Source: Eutreptiella sp. 'Long Island Sound 2002' (Eukaryota; Euglenozoa; Euglenophyceae; Eutreptiales; Eutreptiaceae). From it: a stretch of DNA of 64,000 nucleotides. Position 1 is the stretch's first letter. Each line of letters starts with the position of its first letter. Positions 1 to 12,496 of this stretch are shown here, piece by piece. The notes under the pieces were generated by a model. That model was not told the DNA's origin. It was given only the letters and a program-made list of their open reading frames with translations, and made no database searches. The stretch covers positions 62,001 through 126,000 of the forward strand of contig OZ038381.1 of assembly GCA_964036045.1 (NCBI GenBank), given 5' to 3'. Made by a program: the position numbers and the translations under genes.

Positions 1-3000
1 GCCCCGGGGGGGTGCCTTGGGTTGCCGACTATCACTGAAAACAGCCATCCTGAAAAAGCTTAAAAGTTACGTAGTGGAACGGTGAAATTTGTACAAAAAA
101 AACGGTTTGTGATCCATCTCTTCAGCTTGAGGTTTATGAACCTCTAGAGGACACCTGGGAGGTCACACTCATGCGGTCAGGCTCCGTGACAATGCATCCA
201 CGTTGCCCTGGGGGGCTGCCTTGGGTTGCCGACTATCACTGAAAACAGCCATCCTGAAAAAGCTTAAAAGTTACGTAGTGGAACGGTGAAATTTGTACAA
301 AAAAACGGTTTGTGGGCCATCTCTTCAGCTTGAGGTTTATGAACTTCTAGAGGACACCTAGGAGGTCACATTCATGCTGTCAGGCTCCATGACAATGCAT
401 CCACATTGCCCTGGGGGGGTGCCTTGGGTTGCCGACTATCACTGAAAACAGCCATCCTGAAAAAGCCTAAAAGTTACGTAGTGGAACGGTGAAATTTGTA
501 TATAAAAGGGGTTTGTGGGCCATCTTTTCAGCTTGAGTTTTATGAACCTCTAGAGGACACCTAGGAGGTCACACTCATGCTGTCAGGCTCCATGATAATG
601 CATCCACGTTGCCCTGGGGGGGTGCCTTGGGTTGCCGACTACCACTGAAAACAGCCATCTTGAAAAAGCCTAAAAGTTACGTAGTGGAACGGTGAACTTT
701 GTACAAAAAAATGGTTTGTGGGCCATCTCTTCAGCTTGAGGTTTATGAACCTCTAGAGGACACCAAGGAGGTCACACTCATGCTGTCAAGCTCCATGACA
801 ATGCATCCACATTGCCCTGGGGGGGTGCCTTGAGCTGCCGACTATCACTGAAAACAGCCATCCTGAAAAAGCCTAAAAGTTACGTAGTGGAACGGTGAAA
901 TTTGTACAAAAAAAACGGTTTGTGGGCCATCTTTTCAGCTTGAGGTTTATGAACCTCTAGAGGACACCTAGGAGGTCACACTCATGCTGTCAGGCTCCAT
1001 GATAATGCATCCACGTTGCCCTGGGGGGGTGCCTTGGGTTGCCGACTATCACTGAAAACAGCAATCCTGAAAAAGCCTAAAAGTTACGTAGTGGAACGGT
1101 GAAATTTGTATAAAAAAAGCGGTTTGTGGGCCATCTCTTCAGCTCGAGTTTTATGAACCTCTAGAGGACACCTAGGAGGTCACACTCATGCTGTCAGGCT
1201 CCATGATAATGCATCCACGTTGCCCTGGGGGGGTGCCTTGGGTTGCCGACTACCACTGAAAACAGCCATCTTGAAAAAGCCTAAAAGTTACGTAGTGGAA
1301 CGGTGAAATTTGTACAAAAAAATGGTTTGTGGGCCATCTCTTCAGCTTGAGGTTTATGAACCTCTAGAGGACATCTAGGAGGTCACACTCATGCTGTCAA
1401 GCTCCATGACAATGCATCCACATTGCCCTGGGGGGGTGCCTTGGGTTGCCGACTATCACTGAAAACAGCCATCTACAAAAAGCCTAAAAGTTACGTAGTG
1501 GAACGGTGAAATTTGTACAAAAAAATGGTTTGTGGGCCATCTCTTCAGCTTGAGGTTTATGGACCTCTAGAGGACACCTAGGAGGTCACACTCATGCTGT
1601 CAGGCTCCATGACAATGCATCCACATTGCCCTGGGGGGCTGCCTTGGGTTGCCGACTATCACTGAAAACAGCCATCCTGAAAAAGCCTAAAAGTTACGTA
1701 GTGGAACGGTGACATTTGTACAAAAAAAACGGTTTGTGGGCCATCTCTTCAGCTTGAGGTTTATGAACCTCTAGAGGACACCTAGGAGGTCACACTCATG
1801 CTGTCAGGCTCCATGACAATGCATCCACGTTGCCCTGGGGGGGTGCCTTGGGTTGCCGACTATCACTGAAAAACAGCCATCCTGAAAAAGCTTAAAAGTT
1901 ACGTAGTGGAACGGTGAAATTTGTACAAAAAAACGGTTTCTGGGCCATCTCTTCAGCTTGAGGTTTATGAACCTCTAGAGGACACCTAGGAGGTCACACT
2001 CATGCTGTCAGGCTCCATGACAATGCATCCACATTGCCCCGGGGGGGTGCCTTGGGTTGCCGACTATCAATGAAAACAGCCATCCTGAAAAAGCCTAAAA
2101 GTTACGTAGTGGAACGGTGAAATTTGTACAAAAAAACGGTTTGTGGGCCATCTCTTCAGCTTGGGGTTTATGAACCTCTAGAGGACACCTAGGAGGTCAC
2201 ACTCATGCTGTCAGGCTCCATGACAATGCATCCACATTGCCCCGGGGGGGTGCCTTGGGTTGCCGACTATCAATGAAAACAGCCATCCTGAAAAAGCCTA
2301 AAAGTTACGTAGTGGAACGGTGAAATTTGTACAAAAAAACGGTTTGTGGGCCATCTCTTCAGCTTGGGGTTTCCGAACCTCTAGAGGACACCTAGGAGGT
2401 CACACTCATGCTGTCAGGCTCCATGACAATGCATCCACATTGCCCTGGGGGGGTGCCTTGGGTTGCCGACTATCACTGAAAAACAGCCATCCTGAAAAAG
2501 CTTAAAAGTTACGTAGTGGAACGGTGAAATTTGTACAAAAAAACGGTTTGTGGGCCATCTCTTCAGCTTGAGGTTTATGGACCTCTAGAGGACACCTAGG
2601 AGGTCACACTCATGCTGTCAGGCTCCATGACAATGCATCCACGTTGCCCTGGGGGGGTGCCTTGGGTTGCCGACTATCACTGAAAACAGCCATCTACAAA
2701 AAGCCTAAAAGTTACGTAGTGGAACGGTGAAATTTGTACAAAAAAACGGTTTCTGGGCCATCTCTTCAGCTTGAGGTTTATGGACCTCTAGAGGACACCT
2801 AGGAGGTCACACTCATGCTGTCAGGCTCCATGACAATGCATCCACATTGCCCCGGGGGGGTGCCTTGGGTTGCCGACTATCAATGAAAACAGCCATCCTG
2901 AAAAAGCCTAAAAGTTACGTAGTGGAACGGTGAGATTTGTACAAAAAAACGGTTTGTGGGCCATCTCTTCAGCTTGGGGTTTATGAACCTCTAGAGGACA

Positions 3001-5487
3001 CCTAGCAGGTCACACTCATGCTGTCAGGCTCCATGACAATGCATCCACGTTGCCCTGGGGGGGTGCCTTGGGTTGCCGACTATCACTGAAAACAGCCATC
3101 CTGAAAAAGCTTAAAAGTTACGTAGTGGAACGGTGAAATTTGTACAAAAAAACGGTTTGTGGGCCATCTCTTCAGCTTGAGGTTTATGAACCTCTAGAGG
3201 ACACCTAGGAGGTCACACTCATGCGGTGAGGCTCCATGATAATTTATCCACGTTGCCCTGGGGGGGTGCCTTGGGTTGCCGACTATCACTGAAAACAACC
3301 ATGTTGAAAAAGCCTAAAAGTTACGTAGTGGAACGGTGAAATTTGTACAAAAAAACAGTTTTTGTGGGCCATCTCTTCAGCTTGAGGTTTATGAACCTCT
3401 AGAGGACACCTAGGAGGTCACACTCATGCTGTCAGGCTCCATGATAATGCATCCACGTTGCCCTGGGGGGGTGCCTTGGGTTGCCGACTATCACTGAAAA
3501 CAGCCATCCTGAAAAAGCCTAAAAGTTACGTAGTGGAACGGTGAAATTTGTACAAAAAAAACGGTTTGTGGGCCATCTCTTCAGCTTGAGGTTTATGAAC
3601 CTCTAGAGGACACCTAGGAGGTCACACTCATGCGGTCAGGCTCCGTGACAATGCATCCACGTTGCCCTGGGGGGCTGCCTTGGGTTGCCGACTATCACTG
3701 AAAACAGCCATCCTCAAAAAGCTTAAAAGTTACGTAGTGGAACGGTGAAATTTGTACAAAAAAACGGTTTGTGGGCCATCTCTTCAGCTTGAGGTTTATG
3801 AACTTCTAGAGGACACCTAGGAGGTCACATTCATGCTGTCAGGCTCCATGACAATGCATCAACATTGCCCTGGGGGGGTGCCTTGGGTTGCCGACTATCA
3901 CTGAAAACAGCCATCCTGAAAAAGCCTAAAAGTTACGTAGTGGAACGGTGAAATTTGTATAAAAAAAGCGGTTTGTGGGCCATCTCTTCAGCTTGAGTTT
4001 TATGAACCTCTAGAGGACACCTAGGAGGTCACACTCATGCTGTCAGGCTCCATGATAATGCATCCACATTGCCCCGGGGGGGTGCCTTGGGTTGCCGACT
4101 ACCACTGAAAACAGCCATCTTGAAAAAGCCTAAAAGTTACGTAGTGGAACGGTGAACTTTGTACAAAAAAATGGTTTGTGGGCCATCTCTTCAGCTTGAG
4201 GTTTATGAACCTCTAGAGGACACCAAGGAGGTCACACTCATGCTGTCAAGCTCCATGACAATGCATCCACATTGCCCTGGGGGGGTGCCTTGAGCTGCCG
4301 ACTATCACTGAAAACAGCCATCCTGAAAAAGCCTAAAAGTGACGTAGTGGAACGGTGAAATTTGTACAAAAAAAACCGTTTGTGGGCCATCTCTTCAGCT
4401 TGAGGTTTATGAACCTCTAGAGGACACCTAGGAGGTCACACTCATGCTGTCAGGCTCCATGATAATGCATCCACGTTGCCCTGGGGGGGTGCCTTGGGTT
4501 GCCGACTATCACTGAAAACAGCCATCCTGAAAAACCTTAAAAGTTACGTAGTGGAACGGTGAAATTTGTATAAAAAAAGCGGTTTGTGGGCCATCTCTTC
4601 AGCTTGAGTTTTATGAACCTCTAGAGGACACCTAGGAGGTCACACTCATGCTGTCAGGCTCCATGATAATGCATCCACGTTGCCCTGGGGGGGTGCCTTG
4701 GGTTGCCGACTACCACTGAAAACAGCCATCTTGAAAAAGCCTAAAAGTTACGTAGTGGAACGGTGAAATTTGTACAAAAAAATGGTTTGTGGGCCATCTC
4801 TTCAGCTTGAGGTTTATGAACCTCTAGAGGACACCTAGGAGGTCACACTCATGCTGTCAAGCTCCATGACAATGCATCCACATTGCCCTGGGGGGGTGCC
4901 TTGGGTTGCCGACTATCACTGAAAACAGCCATCTTGAAAAAGCCTAAAAGTTACGTAGTGGAACGGTGAAATTTGTACAAAAAAATGGTTTGTGGGCCAT
5001 CTCTTCAGCTTGAGGTTTATGGACCTCTAGAGGACACCTAGGAGGTCACACTCATGCTGTCAGGCTCCATGACAATGCATCCACATTGCCCTGGGGGGCT
5101 GCCTTGGGTTGCCGACTATCACTGAAAACAGCCATCCTGAAAAAGCCTAAAAGTTACGTAGTGGAACGGTGAAATTTGTACAAAAAAACGGTTTGTGGGC
5201 CATCTCTTCAGCTTGAGGTTTATGAACCTCTAGTGGACACCTAGGAGGTCACACTCATGCTGTCAGGCTCCATGACAATGCATCCACGTTGCCCTGGGGG
5301 GGTGCCTTGGGTTGCCGACTATCACTGAAAAACAGCCATCCTGAAAAAGCTTAAAAGTTACGTAGTGGAACGGTGAAATTTGTACAAAAAAACGGTTTGT
5401 GGGCCATCTCTTCAGCTTGAGGTTTATGGACCTCTAGAGGACACCTAGGAGGTCACACTCATGCTGTCAGGCTCCATGACAATGCAT
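1..5487. repeat. 204-bp satellite array with 17-unit higher-order period
   Basis: About 27 head-to-tail copies of a unit of roughly 204 bp fill this stretch and the array is cut by the window start. Each unit holds recognisable blocks such as TTGCCGACTATCACTGAAAA, AAAGTTACGTAGTGGAACGG and CCTCTAGAGGACACCTAGG, and a G-run of 6-7. Variant units recur at a fixed distance: a unit with ATGCGGTCAGGCTCCGTGAC at 171 returns at 3630, GAACTTCTAG at 341 returns at 3800, CACCAAGGAG at 761 returns at 4221, and TGAGCTGCCG at 831 returns at 4291. The shift of 3459-3460 bp equals 17 units, so the array has higher-order structure. The only open frame (2320-2505) is a chance frame in the repeat. A lone copy lies at 19911-20094. 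Confidence 0.97.
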
Positions 5488-6911
5488 ACCCATACCAAGA
5501 CAAGGCACACCATCAGGCAATGACCATCTTTGCATCTTAGTGCCAGAGAGTTGCCCGTGAGGTTGGAGGATGTCCAGGTAGCAGGTCCACTGTGCATAAT
5601 CCACATTGCACTGCGGGATGCTCTGGGGCTCTAGACTCCACGAGCAGATCTTTCCTTCACTTTTGACGACCGCTACCATAGTTGTGCTATGACGTCGGTC
5701 TGGGTGCATGGCATTTTGAATGACAATGTGTGGTGGCTTTTGGTGCAATCGCCAGGGCAAAAACTCCACGCGTGTCCATCTCTACAGCTTAGTGCCACAT
5801 AATCACCCGTGAGCGTGGACTCTGTCTACGTAGCAGGCCCACGGTGGATAATCCGCTTTCCGCCCTGGGATGCTCGATGGCTCTAGAATCCCAGGCCACC
5901 CAAGGCTCCGACCAATCGAGTACATACTCAGTTTGTACAGTCATCACGGAGGCAGTGTGGTGCGTTGTTTGATGAGCTTCATCACTGTCTACTAACCAAG
6001 GGATTGCAAACTGTGCCCAGCATGACGATTGGGCCAGCGTTTTGGATAAGGAGGGCAGTAGGTAGATATCCCATGCGAAGGTTCGCAGCTGGACGAGACA
6101 TCAAATCGAAGACATTAATATACTGCGAGTGCACGGAAGTGTTTGAAAGGGCCGAGCCTCGCCCCAAATGCCTCGAAAGAGGTGTTTTCAGCCCAGAATT
6201 ACTTTGGCTGAAAATGTCCATACATGACCCCTTGTGGGGGGCCACCGGGGTAGGGGCGAGGCAAAAAAATACAGCCTTCACCTATGAACCCCTTGGACGT
6301 TCTATGCAATCTGGCGTCCCCTGATTCGCTGGTGTCTCGGAGCCATGGGGTCCCCAAGTGGCCTGAGGATGCCAAAATTGCCCAGGTCGGCGCTACTGTC
6401 GGGAACCCAGGGCCCTTTGCCACGAGGGCCGTTCTTCACATTGATGATCCTTTTCAAGAGGGCACTTTGACCCTTCCATACTACAAGAGGGGAGCTTGAA
6501 ACTCCCGGGCGCCTCATCTTAGGGGACATGAACGTGAATTCGGGGGTGGTAGTTGCCAAACGCCACACAAGAATCTCCTTATCCCAAGGGGGGTCGGCAC
6601 CCGCGTATCTCCTTGCTTGCAAAGCCTCAAATATGCTGGGCTTTGTTCCCGCGAATGTTGAAAGCACCTGATGCTGCGTGTTCATTATCCCGTTGTATGG
6701 CCCCTTCATACTCGTTCATATGGACTCACTATCGGTGCTAACGTCTCAGGCCGCGCTCTATCCACCAGGTAAAGGAAAAAAGGGCTTCTACCTCGCTTTC
6801 GAAGTTCACGTTTCCTCGGGCCCAAAGAAATTTAGGGCCGCCTTTGACAGTGCAAGCACCATGCCGTTTCGTGGCGTCAAAGCTGGTACTTTTTTGTTGT
6901 CTATAGACCGC
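5488..6911. other. Non-satellite segment with a diverged internal duplication
   Basis: No gene could be supported here. Positions 5524-5637 and 5776-5890 are diverged copies of one segment about 252 bp apart. Both read roughly CCATCT...CTTAGTGCCA, then a CCCGTGAG block, a TAGCAGG block, and a GGGATGCTC...GGCTCTAGA end. Several overlapping short frames on both strands (60-135 codons) show no family likeness. The segment joins the 204-bp array directly at 5487/5488 and runs into telomeric repeats at 6912. Confidence 0.6.
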
Positions 6912-6973
6912 CCATAACCATAACCCTAACCCTAACCCTAACCCTAACCCTAACCCTAACCCTAACCCTAACA
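6912..6973 (+). repeat. Interstitial telomeric tract 1 (CCCTAA)n
   Basis: About nine CCCTAA units with degenerate CCATAA units at the left edge. The C-rich strand is the + strand, the orientation of a left chromosome end. The tract passes directly into the hairpin satellite, whose units each carry two or three further CCCTAA copies. Confidence 0.95.
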
Positions 6974-9289
6974 CTATCTTTACCCCAAAGCGAGGGGATA
7001 ATTTAAAATTATCCCCTCGCGCGAGGGGATAATTGAAAATTATCCCCTCACGCGAGGGGATAATTTAAAACTATCCCCTCACATCATACGACGTTTTCAT
7101 AATCTCCTTTCGCATCAAGGGAGAATTTCTAACCCTAACCCTATCTTTACCCTAAAGCGAGGGGATAATTTAAAATTATCCCCTCGCGTGATGGGATAAT
7201 TTAAAATTATTCCCTCACATCATACAACATTTTCATAATCTCGTTTCGCATCAAGGGAGAATTTCCAACCCTAACCCTATCTTTACCCCAAAGCGAGGGG
7301 ATAATTTAAAAGTATCCCCTCGCGCGAGGGGATAATTTAAAACTATCCCCTCACATCATACAACGTGTTCATAATCTCCTTTCGCGTCAAGGGAGAATTT
7401 CCAACCCTAACCCTATCTTTACCCCAAAGCGAGCAGATAATTTAAAATTATCCCCTCGCGCGAGGGGATAATTGAAAACTATCCCCTCACATCATACAAT
7501 ATTTTCATAATCTCCTTTCGCATCAAGGGAGAATTTCTAACCCTAACCCTATCTTTACCCTAAAGCGAGGGGATAATTTAAAAGTATCCCCTCGCGCGAG
7601 GGGATAATTTAAAACTATCCCCTCACGCGAGGGGATAATTTAAAACTATCCCCTCACATCATACAACGTTTTCATAATCTCCTTTCGCGTCAAGGGAGAA
7701 TTTCCAACCCTAACCCTAACCCTTTACCCCAAAGCGAGGGGATAATCTAAAATTATCCCCTCGCGCGAGGGGATAATTTCAAACTATCCCCTCACATCAT
7801 ACAATGTTTTCATAATCTCCTTTCGCATCAAGGGAGAATTTCCAACCGTAACCCTATCTTTACCCCAAAGCGAGGGGATAATTTAAAAGTATCCCCTCGC
7901 GCGAGGGGATAATTTAAAACTATCCCCTCACGCGGGGGGATAATTTAAAACTATCCCCTCACATCATACAACATTTTCATAATCTCCTTTCGCGTCAAGG
8001 GAGAATTTCCAACCCTAACCCTATCTTTACCCCAAAGCGGGGGGATAATTTAAAATTATCCCCTCGCGCGAGGGGATAATTTAAAACTATTCCCTCACAT
8101 CATATAATGTTTTCATAATCTCCTTTCGCATCAAGGGAGAATTTCCAACCGTAACCCTATCTTTACCCCAAAGCGAGGGGATAATTTAAAAGTATCCCCT
8201 CGCGCGAGGGGATAATTTAAAACTATCCCCTCACGCGAGGGGATAATTTAAAACTATCCCCTCACATCATACAACGTTTTCATAATCTCCTTTCGCGTCA
8301 AGGGAGAATTTCCAACCCTAACCCTATCTTTACCTTAAAGCGAGGGGATAATTTAAAATTATCGCCTCGCGCGAGGGGATAATTTAAAACTATCCCCTCA
8401 CATCATACAATGTTTTCATAATCTCCTTTCGCATCAAGGGGAAATTTCTAACCCTAATGCTATCTTTACCCTAAAGCGAGGTAATAATTTAAAAGTATCC
8501 CCTCGCGCGAGGGGATAATTTAAAAGTATCCCCTCACGCGAGGGGATAATTTAAAACTATCCCCTCACATCATACAACGTTTTCAAAATCTCCTTTCGCG
8601 TCAAGGGAGAATTTCCAACCCTAACCCTAACCCTTTACCCCAAAGCGAGGGGATAATTTAAAATTATCCCCTCGCGCGAGGGGATAATTTAAAACTATCC
8701 CCTCACATCATACAATGTTTTCATAATCTCCTTTCGCATCAAGGGAGAATTTCCAACCGTAACCCTATCTTTACCCTAAAGCGAGGGGATAATTTAAAAG
8801 TATCCCCTCGCGCGAGGAAATAATTAAAAACTATCCCCTCACGCGAGGGGATAATTTAAAACTATCCCCTCACATCATACAACGTTTTCATAATCTCCTT
8901 TCGCGTCAAGGGAGAATTTCCAACCCTAACCCTATCTTTACCCCAAAGCGAGGGGATAATTTAAAATTATCCCCTCGCGCGAGGGGATAATTGAAAATTA
9001 TCCCCTCACGCGAGAGGATAATTTAAAACTATCCCCTCACATCATACAACGTTTTCATAATCTCCTTTAGCATCAAGGGAGAATTTCTAACCCTAACCCT
9101 ATCTTTACCCTAAAGCGAGGGGATAATTTAAAACTATCTCCTCACGCGAGGGGATAATTTAAAACTATCCCCTCACATCATACAACGTTTTCATAATCTC
9201 CTTTCGCGTCAAGGGAGAATTTCCAACCCTAACCCTAACCCTTTACCCCAAAGCGAGGGGATAATTTAAAATTATCCCCTCGCGCGAGG
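6974..9289. repeat. Hairpin satellite with embedded CCCTAA repeats
   Basis: About 16 units of roughly 130-170 bp. Each begins with one to three CCCTAA, then CTTTACCCCAAAG, then two or three copies of a near-palindrome, then ATCATACAACGTTTTCATAA and a short GGGAGAATTTCC block. The near-palindrome has 12-bp arms GAGGGGATAATT / AATTATCCCCTC around TAA, though many copies carry CTATCCCC instead of TTATCCCC. Neighbouring hairpins are joined by CCCCTCGCGCGAGGGG, itself a perfect 16-bp palindrome. Unit length varies with the number of hairpins. A relic of the same hairpin lies at 13029-13077 next to telomeric tract 2. The array ends at 9289. Confidence 0.95.
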
Positions 9290-10253
9290 TTATGGTAATT
9301 TCTTCGACACAACCATCCTGAAGCTGTAGTTGAAGAGTCTCTGTGGTCGGCACACGAACAGAACGTCGTCTTCGCTTCACCAGTGCCCATCCGTTGTCAC
9401 AGTCCGTGGTGGGCATCTGGTCAGCTGCGTACCTTGCTCCAAGGACCTTCCCCTTTGATTGCTTCAAGGAAAAGTATGTACCCCTGTTGATCGCCGCTCC
9501 GAACCGAATCCCGGGAAGAACTACCCGGAAACATGCCTTTTTTGTATGTATGGTTTGTGGTAAACAGCTAACCAGGGGGGTGGCCCAAAACGGCTCTAGA
9601 TCTCCGAATTGACAGGTGTCTTGGGCGTCAAAGCGACACTAGTCTCTAGAGGAAGGTCCCGGGAGTGCAAAAAGGCCATGAACACCCTAGAGAACGTAGC
9701 CGTTGGGAAACCAACCCAAGCGGGGGGTGGCCCAAAACGGCTCTAGATCTCCGAATTGACAGGTGTCTTGGGCCAGAAAGCCGGGAGTGCAAAAAAAAGC
9801 CACAAATACCCTAGGGGTTGAGCCAACAAACACATTCTACATCTCCCAGGGGTTAGTTCCTTGATTTCTGCAAAATCACACCGGGAAGCATGGGGGTCCG
9901 TCCATCCTTTCGCTTCCCATCTTGCTTCCTCTCAAATGACGCACTGCTGGCAAATTGTGTAGTTTCATGTACCGAGATTGAAAAGTTGTATGTATTTGTG
10001 TTGTGGCATGCCCTCCCCAACGAAAGCCCCCAAGCAACATTCCACGCCCACGGCATTCTCAGTCTTCATGACTGCCGGCCTAAAACTGGCAAACTCCAAC
10101 CACTCCGGCTCGCTTGACGGGGCCGTCGGCAACGAGTGGCAACACCACGCCCCAAAATTGCCCCCCAAACGACAGGATTTGTCCAAATGGATGGCTATCC
10201 TACGGTGCTGGGATTTTGCGCTTCGATACTTAGTATTTGCCCTGCGGCTCTTT
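9290..10253. other. Segment without a recognised gene
   Basis: Right of the hairpin satellite, the - strand from about 9467 to 9290 gives a frame of moderately protein-like composition, including an Arg-rich stretch (KRRRRSVRVP). It has no ATG at its 5' edge and is cut by the satellite, so a truncated exon is possible but weak. Two exact 52-bp copies of a direct repeat beginning GGGGGGTGGCCC are listed separately. Nothing else was recognised. Confidence 0.4.
9575..9773. repeat. Pair of identical 52-bp direct repeats
   Basis: Positions 9575-9626 and 9722-9773 read the same over 52 bp, from GGGGGGTGGCCC to GTGTCTTGGGC, 147 bp apart. A looser match follows each copy (CCGGGAGTGCAAAAA with GCCA...), so the whole interval is probably a partly decayed tandem duplication. 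Confidence 0.85.
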
Positions 10254-10664
10254 TGAAATGCTTTTGGACCAAGGCCCACCCCTTTCAAAGGACTTTGGAG
10301 CAAGGCCCAGCCTTTGAAAAGGTGTTGGGAACAAGGCACACCCATTTAAAGGCTATGGGGCGAGGACCAACCCCTTTTTACCGAATTTTGGAGCAAGGCC
10401 CACGCTTTTCAAGAGTAGTTGGAGCAAACCGCACCCGTTTGAAAGGATTTTGCTCTTTTGGAATGCTTTTGGACCAAGGCCCACCCTTTTCAAAGGACCA
10501 TTTCAGTGTGTGACTTTGGGCATTGTATCAAAAGGGAAAAAACCCTCTTGTCTTTGGATGTTACCCTTTGGTCCTTGGGTTCTACCTTTCGGTCCTAGGG
10601 GTTTTCCCATAGACGTTTTGCATTTACCCTTCGCTCCCTGCATTTGAACTTGTGGTCCTTGGAT
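10254..10664 (+). repeat. Dispersed GGCCCACC-type repeat, copy 1
   Basis: Built from short related blocks of about 30 bp of the form TTGGAGCAAGGCCCACCCCTTTCAAAG; GCTTTTGGACCAAGG recurs at 10260 and 10464, giving a compound unit of about 204 bp. The non-repetitive tail (10500-10664: GGGAAAAAACCCTC, then CTTTCGGTCCTAGGGG) also belongs to the unit, because the whole block recurs at 12082-12496. Reverse-complement relatives lie at 25262-25790. It is not related by sequence to the 204-bp satellite at the window start. Confidence 0.9.
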
Positions 10665-10796
10665 GAAACAACATCACAACTTTGTCACATTGCCCAGGGC
10701 AAATGAAACTGGGCTGCGGAAGGCCGTCCCCCGGAGAAGAGGCCCCTGTCGTACCACCATTTTGTGTTCGGCACAAAGAACAGGGGCCCTCCACAT

Positions 10797-11214
10797 TCAC
10801 GCGCAGGCCTGTGTGCTGACCTTGGGGCACTGCATTCCCTGGAGGGTCGTCAGGCGTGAGGCAGTGCGGCAGCAAATAATGCCAATCTCACACTCAGTGG
10901 AAGTGGCTTGGCCATAAAAAGGACCAGAAAACGGGGTGTTTGGGCAAGGGACTGGGGGTGGTACCTTGCCACTGTTCAACTGAATGTCACCGTCCATCCA
11001 TACACTGCCATACAAAAGCTCCACGAGCCGACCGGATATTTGCATGGAGACGGTCTGGAAAGTGACCTGAATGTCGTAGTACGCGTTGGCAGTGATGAAC
11101 AGGGAGGACAGTGCGTAGATCAATTCGCCGACGCCGTTGCCATTAGAACGAGAAGTCCCCAGCAATGTAAACCGCAGGTACGTAGATGCATCTTTGGTGA
11201 GGACGCAAACACAG
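10797..11214 (-). CDS. Possible exon of an unidentified gene
   Basis: Weak candidate. On the - strand an open frame runs from about 11330 to 10797. The part below 11214 has a composition more like a real protein (for example LRFTLLGTSRSNGNG, then ITANAYYDIQVTFQT). It is preceded at 11215-11232 by TTCCTTTTTCTTTCAG, which looks like a polypyrimidine tract with a 3' splice-site AG. A possible donor lies in AGTGGCAAG/GTACCA near 10965, which would leave an exon of about 80 codons. No family was recognised, and no partner exons were found among the flanking repeats. It may equally be a chance open frame. Confidence 0.25.
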
Positions 11215-12081
11215 CTGAAAGAAAAAGGAAGTGACAGAAAGACAAACTTGATAGGCCAAGGTGTGTGTGCATGGTGCAAGTTTGACTTGTATGTATGGTA
11301 GTGTATTTCCTTCCCCCCCAGGCGCAACAAGCGAAGAGGAAATATTCACACAGCCCAGGAAGTCAATTTGTCGGCTCTCAGAGGGGGTTGCTTTGTTCAA
11401 AAAAAAAAAACAGTCTCTCCAAAGCGGGTAGTACTAGAAGTGCAACCATCACTCCTACTTACATGGGGCAACACATGCTTTTGAAAAACGTCATGTAAAG
11501 TGGCAATAAGGAGGAGAGTGCTCTTTGTGATCATTGGGCAAGGTGTGGTAGGCGGTCCGCGGATCACTGATCCGCGGGGGTCCAAACCCCCGCCGCCACC
11601 AAATCATCCGCAGATCACGGATCACCCACCCCATAACCCCCCCCCCCCTCCCCCCCAAAATGATCCGCAATGCCCGCACATATTCGCCTCACTTGAGCAT
11701 GCAGGGCAAACCCCACTTCTTTAGACTCCACTGCGACTCACAACCCAATTCTGGCTCAATGACCTGAACTAGATCCTCGGATCCCAACCCTCGGAACGTC
11801 ATGTGCCACACACATCATAATTCGGCTGCAACTCCTTGCAACATTTTGCTTTCATGTTGTGATGCCTTCGCCACCTTTAGTGCATGGCTTTCCCCCCCCG
11901 CCAAAAAAAAACAACAAAACGAGCTTCAATATTCAAAATTTTCTGTGTTTAGACGCCTTCGTCTCATATTTTTGCATTCTGGGACCAAGACCGACCCCTT
12001 TTACCGAATTTTGGAGCAAGGCCCACCCTTTTCAAGAGTAGTTGGAGCAAACCGCACCCGTTTGAAAGGATTTTACTCTTT
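11215..12081. other. Segment without a gene; holds a perfect short palindrome
   Basis: No gene was recognised. Positions 11557-11577 form a palindrome with 10-bp arms, CCGCGGATCA / TGATCCGCGG, around one base. It is followed by further ATCCGCAGATCACGGATCA-like copies and by C-runs at 11637-11657. The right part (11985-12081) already consists of the GGCCCACC-type repeat. Confidence 0.55.
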
Positions 12082-12496
12082 TGAAATGCTTTTGGACCAA
12101 GGCCCACCCCTTTCAAAGGACTTTGGAGCAAGGCCCAGCCTTTGAAAAGGTGTTGGGAACAAGGCACACCCATTTAAAGGCTATGGGGCGAGGACCAACC
12201 CCTTTTTACCGAATTTTGGAGCAAGGCCCACGCTTTTCAAGAGTAGTTGGAGCACACCGCACCCGTTTGAAAGGATTTTGCTCTTTTGGAATGCTTTTGG
12301 ACCAAGGCCCACCCCTTTCAAAGGACCATTTCAGTGTGTGACTTTGGGCATTGTATCAAAAGGGAAAAAACCCTCTTGTCTTTGGATGTTACCCTTTGGT
12401 CCTTCCTTGGGTTCTACCTTTCGGTCCTAGGGGTTTTCCCATGGACGTTTTGCATTTACCCTTCGCTGCCTGCATTTTAACTTGTGGTCCTTGAAT
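12082..12496 (+). repeat. Dispersed GGCCCACC-type repeat, copy 2
   Basis: Near-identical to 10254-10664, shifted by about 1,828 bp, including the non-repetitive tail. It differs by small changes such as an extra CTTC in GGTCCTTCCTTGGG near 12400. One more partial unit lies at 12655-12710. The shared tail shows this is a segmental duplication rather than separate expansion of the short repeat. Confidence 0.9.

Noticed and set aside
6974-9289. CRISPR-like array
   Set aside because: Repeats are joined by conserved, not unique, spacers, and the sequence is clearly eukaryotic with telomeric repeats.
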